Shown here piece after piece: positions 16,669-25,430 of a DNA stretch of 64,000 nucleotides (the first letter of the stretch is position 1; every line of letters starts with the position of its first letter). The translations under genes were made by a program, and so were the position numbers. Location of the stretch: the NCBI RefSeq assembly GCF_025457605.1, contig NZ_JAMZFY010000001.1, forward strand, positions 1,860,001 to 1,924,000, in the 5' to 3' direction. The notes under the pieces were generated by a model. The model saw only the letters and a list, made by a program, of their open reading frames with translations, was not told the origin of the DNA and searched no databases. This DNA is from Haloarcula laminariae. GTDB lineage: Archaea > Halobacteriota > Halobacteria > Halobacteriales > Haloarculaceae.

Positions 16669-16747
16669 TACTGGTGGCTGTAAGTTCGTAAAGATATTCG
16701 CCACCTCGGGGATGGCGAATTCCTTCAGTTTGTTACAGCCATCAGTA
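16669..16747. mobile_element. 79-bp palindromic MITE-like element (possible IS200/IS605-family relic)
   Basis: The ends are 15-bp inverted repeats with one mismatch: TACTGGTGGCTGTAA (16669-16683) and the reverse complement of TACTGATGGCTGTAA (16733-16747). Inside is a second perfect 8-bp hairpin, ATTCGCCA / TGGCGAAT (16696-16703 and 16713-16720). The element is clearly more AT-rich than its surroundings and has no ORF. Nested subterminal hairpins are what TnpA/TnpB-type (IS200/IS605) ends look like, and small palindrome-associated elements mobilised by such transposases are known in haloarchaea. No transposase is in the window. Membership of that group is inference. Confidence 0.6.
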
Positions 16748-16751
16748 TGAG

Positions 16752-16886
16752 TCACTGCAGGTACGAGGGGTCCTCGTCGTCGCAGTTTTCCTCGTGCTTT
16801 TCCGCGTCGTCGCGGTCGTCAAACATGAGGCCGCAGGTCTCACATTTGTACCAAGTCATCTCGTCGCGCTCGGTAGTGACAACCAT
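16752..16886 (-). CDS. Small zinc-finger protein (DUF7128-like)
   Basis: 44 residues from ATG 16886. The protein is one zinc-binding unit, YKCETCGLMFDDRDDAEKHE followed by ENC, i.e. C-x2-C-x13-H-x4-C, with an acidic tail ending DPSYLQ. A TATA-like ATTTACC lies about 26 nt upstream of this start, so the longer open frame (to 16973) is not used. Such one-finger proteins are abundant in haloarchaea and some act as regulators of motility, biofilm or stress genes. The role of this one is unknown. It converges on the DUF5796 gene, and its stop lies only five bases from the MITE-like element. Confidence 0.75.
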   Translation of the reverse strand: MVVTTERDEMTWYKCETCGLMFDDRDDAEKHEENCDDEDPSYLQ

Positions 16887-17011
16887 ATGGAATACTCTAT
16901 CGCCGGGAGGTAAATCGCTTTCGCGGGTGGGCACCGTTCGAAGGGCCCGCCGCATGGGCCCGTATCCGGCCAACGGGAACCCTCAAGAGGACCGGAGCGC
17001 TAGCCGCTGAC

Positions 17012-19165
17012 ATGAGCGGGAACGGCGGGAGCGTCGAACTCACGGTCGAAGGCGCCCACAAGCGCGACGCCGGACGGGGCATCGCTCGCCTCCCCGAGTC
17101 CGTCCGCAGCGAACTGGGCGTGTTGAGCGGGTCGCCGGTCATCGTCGAGGGCGAGGGGACGACGGTGGTGAAGGTGTGGCCGGGTGAGGGCGACGGCTCC
17201 ACGGTCCGCATCGACTCGGACACGCGGGCCAACGCCGGCGTCAACATCGGCGATACGGTCCGGGTCCGGGCGGGCTCGGTGACGGAGGCGACGGATATCG
17301 GCATCCAGCCACTGGAGCCCCTGCCCGGCACCGACGAGTACGCACACACGGTCAGGACGCGGCTGGTCGACCGGATGGTCCAGGCCGGCGAGCGGACCCA
17401 CATCGACGGGCTGGGGACGTTCGTCGTCCGGACGACCGAGCCGGACGGCGCGGTGCGGGTCTCGCCGAGCACTGACGTGACCGTGTTGCCGGCCATCGAC
17501 GACGGCGACGACGCCGGCGACACCGAGCGGTCCGCGTCGCCGGTGGGGGCAAACGCCGGGACGGCCGAGACGGCGACGGGCGTCAGCTACGAGGACATCG
17601 GGGGGCTGGACGAGGAACTCGACCGCATCCGCGAGATGATAGAGCTGCCCCTGGCCGAGCCCGACCGGTTCCGGGAGTTGGGTATCGACCCGCCCAGCGG
17701 CGTCCTCATGCACGGGCCGCCCGGCACCGGCAAGACGCTCATCGCCAAGGCCGTCGCCAACGAGGTCGACGCCTACTTCGACACCATCTCCGGCCCGGAA
17801 ATCGTCTCGAAGTACAAGGGCGAGAGCGAGGAGCGGCTGCGCGAGGCCTTCGAGCGGGCCGAGGCCGAAGCCCCCGCTATCCTCTTCGTCGACGAGATAG
17901 ACTCCATCGCCGGCTCGCGGGACGAGGACGCCGACATGGAGAACCGCGTCGTCGCCCAGCTGCTGACGCTGATGGACGGCCTCGAAGACCGGGGCCGGGT
18001 GGTCGTCATCGGTGCGACCAACCGCGTCGACGCCGTCGACGACGCGCTGCGCCGGGGAGGGCGCTTCGACCGCGAGATAGAAATCGGCGTCCCGGACGAG
18101 GGGGGCCGCCGCGAGATTCTCGACGTCCACACCCGCGAGATGCCGCTGGCCGACGACGTCGACCTGGACCGCATCGCGGCCCAGACCCACGGCTTCGTTG
18201 GCGCGGACCTCGCCTCGCTGACGACCGAGGCGGCGATGTCGTCGCTGCGGGCAGGGCGTGACGGGAGCACGGAGGACGGCGACGAGCCGGAGAGCGAGGG
18301 GCCGGCAGTGACCCAGGCGGACTTCGACGCGGCGCTGGCGGTCGTCGACCCCAGCGCGATGCGGGAGTACGTCGCGGAGACGCCCGACGTGGGCTTCGAC
18401 GACGTGGGCGGGCTGAGCGAGGTCAAACAGACGCTGACGGAGGCCATCGAGTGGCCCCTCGAATACGGCGCCCTGTTCGACACGACGAACACCGACCCGC
18501 CCAGCGGCATCCTCATGTACGGCCCGCCCGGCACCGGCAAGACGCTGCTGGCCCGGGCCGTCGCCGGCGAGAGCGACGTGAACTTCATCCACGTCGCCGG
18601 CCCCGAGATTATGGACCGCTACGTCGGCGAGAGCGAGGAAGCCGTGCGGGAGCTGTTCGAGCGGGCCCGACAGACGGCCCCGAGCATCATCTTCCTGGAC
18701 GAGATAGACGCCATCGCGAGCCACCGCGGCCAGGGCAACGAGGTGACCGAGCGGGTCGTCTCCCAGCTACTGGCGGAGCTCGACGGCATCACCGAGAACC
18801 CCAACCTCGTGGTGCTGGCGGCGACCAACCGCCGGGACATGATAGACGACGCCCTGCTGCGACCTGGGCGGCTCGAACAGCACGTCGAGGTGCCAAACCC
18901 GGACGGCCCAGCCCGGGAGGAGATTCTGTCGGTCCGCACCGAGGGGAAGCCGCTGGCCGAGGACGTGTCGACGGCGGAGCTGGCCGCGGAGCTGTCCGGC
19001 TACTCCGGGGCCGAGATAGCGGCGGTGGTCCGGGAGGCGTCGATGTTGGCCATCCGGGAGATGGCCGCCGACCTCGGCCCCGCCGAGGCCAGCGAGCGGG
19101 CCGACGAGGTCCGTATCACCGGCGACCACTTCCGGCGGGCGCTGGAGCGGGCCGAGGAGCGGTGA
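17012..19165 (+). CDS. cdc48: CDC48/VCP-type AAA+ ATPase
   Basis: 717 residues. Residues 1-95 are the double-psi barrel substrate/adaptor domain ([13 protein letters not shown]), and 100-180 the second N-domain part. Two AAA modules follow. D1 has Walker A GPPGTGKT near 235 and Walker B ILFVDEID near 290. D2 has Walker A near 502 and Walker B IIFLDEID near 560, each followed by sensor and arginine-finger regions ([38 protein letters not shown]). The hexameric enzyme unfolds proteins and hands them to the proteasome or dissociates complexes. Haloarchaea usually carry several copies. It stands alone, with a large hairpin downstream. Confidence 0.95.
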   Translation: MSGNGGSVELTVEGAHKRDAGRGIARLPESVRSELGVLSGSPVIVEGEGTTVVKVWPGEGDGSTVRIDSDTRANAGVNIGDTVRVRAGSVTEATDIGIQPLEPLPGTDEYAHTVRTRLVDRMVQAGERTHIDGLGTFVVRTTEPDGAVRVSPSTDVTVLPAIDDGDDAGDTERSASPVGANAGTAETATGVSYEDIGGLDEELDRIREMIELPLAEPDRFRELGIDPPSGVLMHGPPGTGKTLIAKAVANEVDAYFDTISGPEIVSKYKGESEERLREAFERAEAEAPAILFVDEIDSIAGSRDEDADMENRVVAQLLTLMDGLEDRGRVVVIGATNRVDAVDDALRRGGRFDREIEIGVPDEGGRREILDVHTREMPLADDVDLDRIAAQTHGFVGADLASLTTEAAMSSLRAGRDGSTEDGDEPESEGPAVTQADFDAALAVVDPSAMREYVAETPDVGFDDVGGLSEVKQTLTEAIEWPLEYGALFDTTNTDPPSGILMYGPPGTGKTLLARAVAGESDVNFIHVAGPEIMDRYVGESEEAVRELFERARQTAPSIIFLDEIDAIASHRGQGNEVTERVVSQLLAELDGITENPNLVVLAATNRRDMIDDALLRPGRLEQHVEVPNPDGPAREEILSVRTEGKPLAEDVSTAELAAELSGYSGAEIAAVVREASMLAIREMAADLGPAEASERADEVRITGDHFRRALERAEER

Positions 19166-19264
19166 CTGTCGGGCGTGAGCCCCGGTCCCGATGAAGTCCG
19201 CGTCGCCGTCTGTGGCGGGAACGAGTAGGTACTGAGAGGAGTTGGATTCCGAGCGGCCGGTGAG

Positions 19265-19330
19265 ACGGCGTCGCTGGCGAGGAGCAGTGAAAGGCTGTCC
19301 GGACAGCCTTTGGCGGACGAGCGACGCCGT
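19265..19330. repeat. 66-bp nested hairpin with a perfect 22-bp palindrome
   Basis: The 262-bp gap 19166-19427 holds no gene. Its centre is a nested palindrome: outer arms ACGGCGTCGCT (19265-19275) and AGCGACGCCGT (19320-19330), inner perfect palindrome AAAGGCTGTCCGGACAGCCT ending in TT (19290-19311). It lies between the convergent cdc48 and nitrilase genes, so it could fold in RNA from either side as a shared terminator/3' stabiliser. It could also be a small non-autonomous repeat. There is no T-run directly beside it. Confidence 0.6.
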
Positions 19331-19427
19331 GTGGCCGAGCAGCGAGACGGGCTAAGTTACCGGCATCGACGTGAAAAGCGCCTTGCCGGCGATTATGTGT
19401 TGGCGTCCACGGTTATAAAGGGCGCGG

Positions 19428-20234
19428 TCACCGCCGGTCCGACAGCGCGGGGAACTCCTCGCGCACGTCGGCCACCGTCTCGGGACTGATGTCGGCCGTG
19501 ACCAGGGCGGGGTCGTCGTCGGAGCTCGCGAGTGGGGTGCCCCACGGGTCGTACACCGTCGAGCGGCCAAGCAGCTCCGCGTCGTCGAACCGGCCGACGC
19601 CGTTGGCCGCGGCGACGTAACACTGGTTCTCGACGGCCCGCGTCCGGGGGAGTAACTGCCAGTGCTCGACGCGGGGGTAGGGCCACGCGCTCGGGACCGC
19701 GACCAGGGTCGCGCCCGAATCGACGAGCCGGCGGTACAGCTCCGGGAACCGGAGGTCGTAGCAGGTCGTGACGCCGACGGTAAACCCCGCGAACTCGACG
19801 GTCGGGAGCGACTCGCCGGCCACGAGCAGGTCCGACTCGGCCGAGTCGTAGCCAAAGAGGTGGTGCTTTCGGTACACCGCTTCCCGGTTCCCGTCGCGGT
19901 CGAGAAAGACTGACGTGTTGGCCAGTCCCTCCCCCGCCGGCACGTCGTGGCCCGCCGCCGCGCTCAGTTCGAGGTCCTCGACGAAGCTCCCGGCGAGTAT
20001 CCCGATATCGTGGGCGGCCGCCAGCTCCCCGAGCGCCGTCACCGTCTCCCCGTCCAGGCGCTCGGCGTTGCGCTGGTAGGCGTCGAAGGCGAAGTAGCCG
20101 ACCGTGAACAGCTCCGGCAGCACGACCAGGTCACAGCCAGCGGCGGCGGCCCGCTCGACGGCGTCGGCCGCGCGCTGGCGGTTCGCCGCGACCGCGGACG
20201 GTTCGACGGCTATCTGAGCGAGCGCGAGCTTCAT
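19428..20234 (-). CDS. Carbon-nitrogen hydrolase (nitrilase superfamily)
   Basis: 268 residues with the nitrilase triad in order: Glu in VVLPELFTVGYFA (about residue 41), Lys in VYRKHHLFG (about 115) and Cys in VGVTTCYDLRFPELYR (about 148). These residues hydrolyse or transfer the acyl part of amides through a thioester. The Cys context CYDLRFPE is typical of the omega-amidase/Nit2-like branch, where the enzyme would deaminate 2-oxo-dicarboxylic amides; exact substrate is not certain. The gene overlaps the upstream SRPBCC gene by 4 bp (ATGA), so they are co-expressed. Confidence 0.9.
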   Translation of the reverse strand: MKLALAQIAVEPSAVAANRQRAADAVERAAAAGCDLVVLPELFTVGYFAFDAYQRNAERLDGETVTALGELAAAHDIGILAGSFVEDLELSAAAGHDVPAGEGLANTSVFLDRDGNREAVYRKHHLFGYDSAESDLLVAGESLPTVEFAGFTVGVTTCYDLRFPELYRRLVDSGATLVAVPSAWPYPRVEHWQLLPRTRAVENQCYVAAANGVGRFDDAELLGRSTVYDPWGTPLASSDDDPALVTADISPETVADVREEFPALSDRR

Positions 20235-20662
20235 GCTTCGACTTCGAGATACTCCGTGAGCGCCGCTTCGAGGTTCTGGAGCTCGTCGTCGAGGTTTCGC
20301 TTGAAAAAGCGCTCGATGCCGGGGAGCTTCCCGTCGACGACGAACCTGTTTGTCACCCGGGTCCCGCCGTCGCCGGTCGGTTCGAGCTCCTGTTCGCCCT
20401 GGACCCGCAACACCTTCGACCGACCGACGAAGCGGACGTACTCGGGCTCACGTCGCTCGACGTCTTCGGTCTCGATGGCGATGGTCCGGTCGATGACGGG
20501 AATCGGGAGGCGCACGTGCCAAGTCACGTGGTCCGCGTCGTGGACGTCCCAGTCCTGTACGACACTTATCGGCCGGGCACGCTGGTCGGGGTCGCCGATG
20601 AACTCCCACACCGCCTCGGGGCTCGCCGCTACTGTCATCGTTCGTTCGACCCGGACAGTCAT
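20231..20662 (-). CDS. SRPBCC (START/cyclase-dehydrase-like) family protein
   Basis: 143 residues. It begins MTVRVERTMTVAASPEAVWEF, the classic opening of the helix-grip SRPBCC fold (first strand, then the SPEAVW helix). Curved-sheet strands follow (THVTWHVRLPIPVIDRTIAI, YVRFVGRSKV) and a long C-terminal helix with ERFFKRNLDDELQNLEAAL closes the pocket. These proteins bind hydrophobic ligands or act as cyclases/chaperones; no ligand can be deduced. It is the first gene of a two-gene unit with the nitrilase. The N-terminus is compact and the ATG start unambiguous. Confidence 0.85.
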   Translation of the reverse strand: MTVRVERTMTVAASPEAVWEFIGDPDQRARPISVVQDWDVHDADHVTWHVRLPIPVIDRTIAIETEDVERREPEYVRFVGRSKVLRVQGEQELEPTGDGGTRVTNRFVVDGKLPGIERFFKRNLDDELQNLEAALTEYLEVEA

Positions 20663-20732
20663 ACCACGAATCAGGCGTGCATCCGCATGAATCCACCGAC
20701 TGGTCGGCTCTGCCGACGCCGGCGCGCCGCGG

Positions 20733-20957
20733 TCAGCTCGTCGTGACGCGCCAGGTGGTCGAGCGGGCCCGACCCCACTTCTCTATCTCCACCTCGTCGG
20801 CTTCTTCGGCGAGACGCGGGAGGCGGGCTCCGACCTGCTTCGACGAGAGCCCGAGCTGAGAGGCGATGTTCTTCGCGCGGAAGTAGCTCTCCCCGCGCGA
20901 GACGCTCTCACGGAGGTACTCCAGAATGCGGCGGTCCTCCTCGCTGAAATCCACCAT
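20733..20957 (-). CDS. Small winged-helix DNA-binding protein (DUF7123-like)
   Basis: 74 residues: DFSEEDRRILEYLRES, then AKNIASQLGLSSKQVGARL (helix-turn-helix) and a short beta wing EVEIEKWGRARSTTWRV. This is a minimal winged helix of a conserved haloarchaeal family that I recall as DUF7123. It probably binds DNA as a transcription factor or chromosomal protein, without a ligand domain. It stands as a single gene with its own short upstream gap (20958-21002). The convergent/divergent neighbours do not point to a specific target. Confidence 0.8.
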   Translation of the reverse strand: MVDFSEEDRRILEYLRESVSRGESYFRAKNIASQLGLSSKQVGARLPRLAEEADEVEIEKWGRARSTTWRVTTS

Positions 20958-21002
20958 ACCCCGAGTACGTGCCGAGCGTTATTAATGGTTGCTTTTAGCA
21001 CA

Positions 21003-21230
21003 TCATTCGGCGTAGGCGTGAATGGCCACGAGCGACAGCGACGCGGCCACTATCGCCACTCCGAAGGCGATACCGCTGTTGGTCAACAGCCCCGCTGTGT
21101 CGAGTCCCTGCGCGTGGCGGACGGCGTAGTTGTAGCTGCTCACGGCGGTCACGCCCGCCCCCAGAACAGCGACGATGCCAAAGAGCGCACCGAGGCCAAC
21201 GCCCATGTCGGTTGCCGACTCCGTTGTCAT
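21003..21230 (-). CDS. Small two-helix membrane protein
   Basis: 75 residues: a short polar start (TTESATDMG), a first membrane helix (VGLGALFGIVAVLGAGVTAV), a polar loop (SSYNYAVRHAQGLDTAG), then a second helix (GIAFGVAIVAASLSLVAI) and a short tail. Both ends should face the cytosol or both the outside. It looks like a conserved haloarchaeal small membrane protein of unknown function. It is divergent from the LEA14-like gene, from which it is separated by an 82-bp promoter region. Confidence 0.7.
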   Translation of the reverse strand: MTTESATDMGVGLGALFGIVAVLGAGVTAVSSYNYAVRHAQGLDTAGLLTNSGIAFGVAIVAASLSLVAIHAYAE

Positions 21231-21280
21231 GCCCGTGCGTTCCGCCCTGGCACACTTAGTTCATTCGGGGCCGGCCAGAG

Positions 21281-21290
21281 GACATATATC
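21281..21290 (+). promoter_or_regulatory. TATA box for the LEA14-like gene
   Basis: GACATATATC, centred 27 nt before ATG 21313, indicates a leaderless transcript. It also shows that the open frame upstream of 21313 is not translated. Confidence 0.6.
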
Positions 21291-21312
21291 GGACGACGGC
21301 CAGGAGTGGCTA

Positions 21313-22428
21313 ATGAGAGAACTCGGGCGGTTACGGCAGGTCGGTCTCGTCGCCCTCGTCCTGGCCGGGAGTATCGGCGGCGCGTTCGCCGTCGGCGCCA
21401 TCGGCGTCCCGGCCGTCGAGAGCGTCGAGAACCGGTTCACCGGCGTCTCGGAGAACACGACGACCGTCGGGACGGCCATCACGGTGTCGAACCCCAACCC
21501 CATCGGCGTCTCCCTTGGCGGGACGACGATCAACTACACCGTCTCGATGAACGACGTAGCCATGGCCAGCGGGCAGAAGCGTGGCATCGCCCTCGACCGC
21601 GGGAACACGACGCTCCAGCTCAGCACGCGGATGCAAAACGGCAAGATACCGGCGTGGTGGGTCAGCCACATCACCAACGGCGAGCGGACACAGGTCACTA
21701 TCGACGCCGACATAACCGACTCGCTGGTGGGGGGTCGGTCGGTGACGCTCACGCAGAACCGGGAGATAGAGACCGACATGTTGGGGGCGTTCAACTCCAC
21801 GGAGACGCGCCCGGTCAACGCCGACAGACCGTTCGTCTCCGACCCGGTGCTGTACATCAACGAGACGCGCGGGTCCTGGGACCGGGAGGGCGTCACCCGT
21901 TCGGAGACCCCGATGGAGATGGCGTTCGACGTGTACAACCCCAAGCCGGTGCCGTACGCGGTCAGCAAAATCGGTTACACGACGTATATGAACGACGTCC
22001 GTGTCGGCTCGGGCGAGACCGACAGCGAGGAGCTCATCATGCCCGGGGAGCGCGAGACTATCGGCGTCCGGAACGTCATCCGGAACGAGCGCCTCGACGA
22101 GTGGTGGGTCACGCACCTCCAGCGAAACCAGAACACGACGATGTACATCGACTTCTACCTCGTCGTCGAGGGCGGGGGCGAGCAGTTCCGCATCGACCTC
22201 GACGCCATCGACTACGAGACGGCCATCGAGACGGACATCTTCGGCACCAAGGCCCAGTACCCGACCGGCGGGGATGCCGACCCGAGCGGTGACCCGACAG
22301 CGGGCGACAACAGCTCCGAGGACTCGGCAGGCGGCACGGCGACGCCGTCAGACGAGACATCGACCGATAGCACTGCGACGCCGACCGACGGAACGCCGAC
22401 CGACGACGGCGGCATCATCGGCATCTGA
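21313..22428 (+). CDS. Exported LEA14-like (WHy domain) protein, two domains
   Basis: 371 residues from ATG 21313. A signal-anchor (VGLVALVLAGSIGGAFAVGA) is followed by two similar domains. The first has TVSNPNPIGVSLGGTTINYT with VSMNDVAMASG; the second has DVYNPKPVPYAVSKIGYTTY with MNDVRVGSG. The NPNP/NPKP turn and the following strand pairs are the signature of the LEA14/WHy fold, linked to desiccation and stress tolerance. A Thr/Ser/Asp-rich tail (about 60 residues) ends GGIIGI. The protein is probably anchored by its N-terminus with the domains outside. How WHy domains act in archaea is not known. Confidence 0.82.
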   Translation: MRELGRLRQVGLVALVLAGSIGGAFAVGAIGVPAVESVENRFTGVSENTTTVGTAITVSNPNPIGVSLGGTTINYTVSMNDVAMASGQKRGIALDRGNTTLQLSTRMQNGKIPAWWVSHITNGERTQVTIDADITDSLVGGRSVTLTQNREIETDMLGAFNSTETRPVNADRPFVSDPVLYINETRGSWDREGVTRSETPMEMAFDVYNPKPVPYAVSKIGYTTYMNDVRVGSGETDSEELIMPGERETIGVRNVIRNERLDEWWVTHLQRNQNTTMYIDFYLVVEGGGEQFRIDLDAIDYETAIETDIFGTKAQYPTGGDADPSGDPTAGDNSSEDSAGGTATPSDETSTDSTATPTDGTPTDDGGIIGI

Positions 22429-22431
22429 GAG

Positions 22432-24003
22432 CTACGCCACGGCGATTTCGACGAGCGACATCCCCCCGTCGACGGCCGCCTGGAGGTCGTCTCGCAGTTC
22501 CGCGCGCGTCGTCGGCCGGTAGCTGTCGATGCCGAAGCTCTCGGCGAAGGTCCCGAACGACGGGTTCGTCAGCTGGGTCCCGAACGACTCGCCGGTCTCC
22601 GCCCGCTGTTGCTCCGCGATGAGCCCGTAGTCGTCGTCCGTGAACACGACGACGGTGTACGAGCAGTCCAGCCGGGTAGCGGTATCCAGTTCGGCGGCGT
22701 TCATCAGGAAGCCGCCGTCGCCCGTCGCGGCGACCACCTCGGCGTCGACCGCGAGGTCGGCGGCGACGCCGCCGGGCACCGCGATACCCATCGAAGCGAG
22801 GCCGTTGGAGACGATGCAGGTGTTTGGCTCGTAGGTGGGATAGTTCTGTGCGATGGCCATCTTGTGGCTCCCCACGTCGGAGACGAGCACGTCCTCGGGA
22901 GCCAGCACGTCGCGGAGGACCGGGAGTACGCCCTTGACGGTAAACGGGGCCTCCGCGGCGGGGGTGGCGGCTACGTCCGCACGAACTGCCTCGCGCATCT
23001 CGGCGTACCACTCGTCGTCGGTCGCAGGCTCCTCGGCGCGGGCCGTGAGCGCGCTCAGGGCCTGCCCGATGTCCGAGACGACCTCGATATCCGGGTGGTA
23101 CGCCTCGTACACCTCCGCGGGTTCGCTGTCGACGTGGACGATGGGCGTCCCCTCGCAGTGCCACTCCGCCGGGTCGTGTTCGGCGATATCGTACCCGACA
23201 GTGACGATGAGGTCGGCCGTCTCGATGGCCGACAGCGCCGCGCCGTCCCCCGAGTCGAGCGTGTACAGCGACCGCTCGTCGTCGTCGGGGACCGCCCCCT
23301 TTCCCATGAACGTCGAGGCGACCGGGAGGTCGAACGCCTCGACGAAGTCCCCCAGCTGGGCGGCCGCGCGCGTTCGGACCGCGCCGTTCCCGGCGATAGC
23401 CAGCGGGCGGTCGGCCTCGGAAAGCAGCGACGCCACCGCCTCTATCGTCTCCGCGCTCGGCGCTCCGGCCCGGACGGGGTCCCGCTCGGGAAGCGGCTGC
23501 TTCTCCGTCGTCTCGGCGGCGATGTCCTCGGGCAGTTCGAGGTGGGTGGCGCCGGGTTTCTCCGACTCGGCGACCTTGAACGCCTTGTGGACCGACTCGT
23601 GGACGATGTCGGGGTCGTCGAGCTGGGTGTTCCACTCGGTGATAGGCTCGAACAGCCCGACCACGTCCAGCGCCTGGTGGCTCTCGACGTGGAGGCGTTC
23701 GAGCCCGCCCTGTGCGGTGACGGCGACGAGCGGGCTCTTGTCGAGGTGGGCGTCGGCGACGCCGGTGAGGAGGTTCGTCGCGCCCGGGCCGAGCGTCGCG
23801 AGACAGACGCCCGCCTGGCCGGTCAGGCGTCCGTGGACGTCGGCCATGAACGCCGCGCCCTGTTCGTGACGGACCGGGACGAAGGTAATCGAGGAGTCTC
23901 TGATGGCAAAGAGCAGGTCGGCCATCTCCTCGCCGGGGAGCCCGAAGACGTGGTCGACGCCCTCGCGTTCGAGGCACGCGACCAGCAGTTCGGCGGCGTT
24001 CAT
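22432..24003 (-). CDS. Thiamine diphosphate-dependent acetolactate synthase-like enzyme
   Basis: 523 residues. The TPP-enzyme order is clear. The Pyr domain has the catalytic Glu in VPVRHEQGAAFMA (about residue 50) and LATLGPGATNLLTG. A central nucleotide-fold domain spans about 185-330. The PP domain has the GDG...N Mg/TPP motif in ATGDGGFLMNAAELD (about 427). It resembles acetolactate synthase large subunits but is about 40-60 residues shorter than typical IlvB, and no small subunit lies beside it. It may therefore be a 2-oxo-acid decarboxylase or carboligase of another pathway. The ATG directly follows the stop of an aldehyde dehydrogenase (no spacer), so the two act together. Confidence 0.85.
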   Translation of the reverse strand: MNAAELLVACLEREGVDHVFGLPGEEMADLLFAIRDSSITFVPVRHEQGAAFMADVHGRLTGQAGVCLATLGPGATNLLTGVADAHLDKSPLVAVTAQGGLERLHVESHQALDVVGLFEPITEWNTQLDDPDIVHESVHKAFKVAESEKPGATHLELPEDIAAETTEKQPLPERDPVRAGAPSAETIEAVASLLSEADRPLAIAGNGAVRTRAAAQLGDFVEAFDLPVASTFMGKGAVPDDDERSLYTLDSGDGAALSAIETADLIVTVGYDIAEHDPAEWHCEGTPIVHVDSEPAEVYEAYHPDIEVVSDIGQALSALTARAEEPATDDEWYAEMREAVRADVAATPAAEAPFTVKGVLPVLRDVLAPEDVLVSDVGSHKMAIAQNYPTYEPNTCIVSNGLASMGIAVPGGVAADLAVDAEVVAATGDGGFLMNAAELDTATRLDCSYTVVVFTDDDYGLIAEQQRAETGESFGTQLTNPSFGTFAESFGIDSYRPTTRAELRDDLQAAVDGGMSLVEIAVA

Positions 24004-25365
24004 CTATTCGACCCACACCGTTTTTCGGTTGGTGAACTCGCGGATGCCGACGGCGGACAGCTCCCGGCCGTAGCCGGACATCTTCACGCCGCCGAAGGGG
24101 ACCCGTGGGTCCGACTTGACGAGCTGGTTGACGTAGACGCAGCCGGCGTCGATGCGCCCCGCCACCCGCTCGCCCCGCTCGCGGTCTTCAGTCCAGATAC
24201 TGGCCCCGAGCCCGTACTCGGTGTCGTTCGCCTTCCGGACCGCTTCCGCCTCGTCCTCGACCTCGTAGACGGCCGCCACGGGGCCGAACAGCTCCTCGCT
24301 GTCGGCGGGACAGCCCTCTGGTACGTCGGTGAGGACCGTCGGCGGGTAGTAGGCGCCCTCCCGGTCGAGCGGCTGGCCGCCCGTCTCGACCGTGGCGCCG
24401 GCGTCGACGCTGGCCTCGACCTGCTCGTGGAGGTCCGCGAGCAGGTCGGGGCGGGCCTGTGGCCCGATGTCCGTCCCCTCCGCCGTCGGGTCGCCGACGG
24501 TGAACGACTCGACCGCCGCGACGAAGCGGTCCAGGAAGTCGTCGTAGACGTCCGTGTGGACGACGAACCGCTTGGCGGCGATGCAGGACTGGCCGCCGTT
24601 CTGGTTGCGGGCCCAGGCGCCCGTCTCGACGGCGGCCTCCAGGTCGGCGTCGTCGAGCACGACGAACGGGTCGCTGCCGCCGAGTTCGAGGACGGTCTTC
24701 TTGAGGTGGTCGCCGGCCGCTGAGGCGACCGCGCGCCCGGCCGGCCCGCTCCCGGTCACCGTCGCCGCACGCACGCGGTCGTCGGCGACGATGTCCTCGA
24801 CGCGGTCGGAGGGAATCAGCAGCGACGTGAAGACGTCCTCTGGATAGCCCGCCTCGGCGAAGACCTCCTCGATGGCCCTCGCACAGCCCGGGACGTTCGA
24901 GGCGTGTTTCAGCAGGCCGACGTTGCCGGCCGTCAGATACGGGGCCGCGAAGCGAAAGACCTGCCAGAACGGGAAGTTCCACGGCATCACGGCCAGTACC
25001 GGGCCGAGCGGCTCGTAGACGGTCTTCGCCGACGACCCCGGCGGGCTCGGGTGCGCTTCGGGCGCGAGGTGTGCGCTCGCGTGGTCGGCGTAGTAGTCAC
25101 AGCCCCACGCGCACTTCTCTACCTCCGAGACGGCCTGCTCGACCGGTTTCCCCATCTCCTCGGTCATCGTCTCGGCGTACTCTCGCTTGTTCTCTCTGAG
25201 CACGTCGGCCGCCGCCGAGAGCAGCGAGGTCCGCTCGCGCAGCGGTCGGTCCCGCCAGCGCTCGAACGCCTCAGTCGCCCGCTCTATGGCCGCATCGACC
25301 GCCGACTCGCCGTCTTCCTCGTAGGTCCGGAGCGTCTCGCCCGTCGCCGGGTTGGTTGCTCGCAT
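24004..25365 (-). CDS. NAD(P)-dependent aldehyde dehydrogenase (succinate-semialdehyde type)
   Basis: 453 residues. [16 protein letters not shown], the cofactor-binding [13 protein letters not shown], the catalytic Glu in [12 protein letters not shown] (about residue 233) and the catalytic Cys in [11 protein letters not shown] (about 266) are all in place. So are the C-terminal [10 protein letters not shown] and [13 protein letters not shown] segments. The short length and FWQ context resemble succinate-semialdehyde dehydrogenases of the GabD1/YneI group. The gene is transcribed first, from a TATA box at 25391, and is contiguous with the TPP enzyme. A 2-oxo-acid to aldehyde to carboxylic acid route is plausible but unproven. 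Confidence 0.92.
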   Translation of the reverse strand: MRATNPATGETLRTYEEDGESAVDAAIERATEAFERWRDRPLRERTSLLSAAADVLRENKREYAETMTEEMGKPVEQAVSEVEKCAWGCDYYADHASAHLAPEAHPSPPGSSAKTVYEPLGPVLAVMPWNFPFWQVFRFAAPYLTAGNVGLLKHASNVPGCARAIEEVFAEAGYPEDVFTSLLIPSDRVEDIVADDRVRAATVTGSGPAGRAVASAAGDHLKKTVLELGGSDPFVVLDDADLEAAVETGAWARNQNGGQSCIAAKRFVVHTDVYDDFLDRFVAAVESFTVGDPTAEGTDIGPQARPDLLADLHEQVEASVDAGATVETGGQPLDREGAYYPPTVLTDVPEGCPADSEELFGPVAAVYEVEDEAEAVRKANDTEYGLGASIWTEDRERGERVAGRIDAGCVYVNQLVKSDPRVPFGGVKMSGYGRELSAVGIREFTNRKTVWVE

Positions 25366-25390
25366 GGTGCGAATCGTTCGGCCCGGAGAC

Positions 25391-25400
25391 GGATAAAAAT
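25391..25400 (-). promoter_or_regulatory. TATA box for the ALDH-TPP enzyme operon
   Basis: GGATAAAAAT (ATTTTTATCC on the - strand) is centred about 30 nt before ATG 25365, within the 65-bp gap between the PhoU-like and ALDH genes. Confidence 0.5.
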
Positions 25401-25430
25401 TTCAAGCAGCCGATAACTCTCGCGGCCCCG

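Noticed and set aside
17000-18724. 574-codon - strand frame antisense to cdc48
   Set aside because: Shadow of a highly conserved AAA ATPase; composition typical of the antisense of GC-rich genes.
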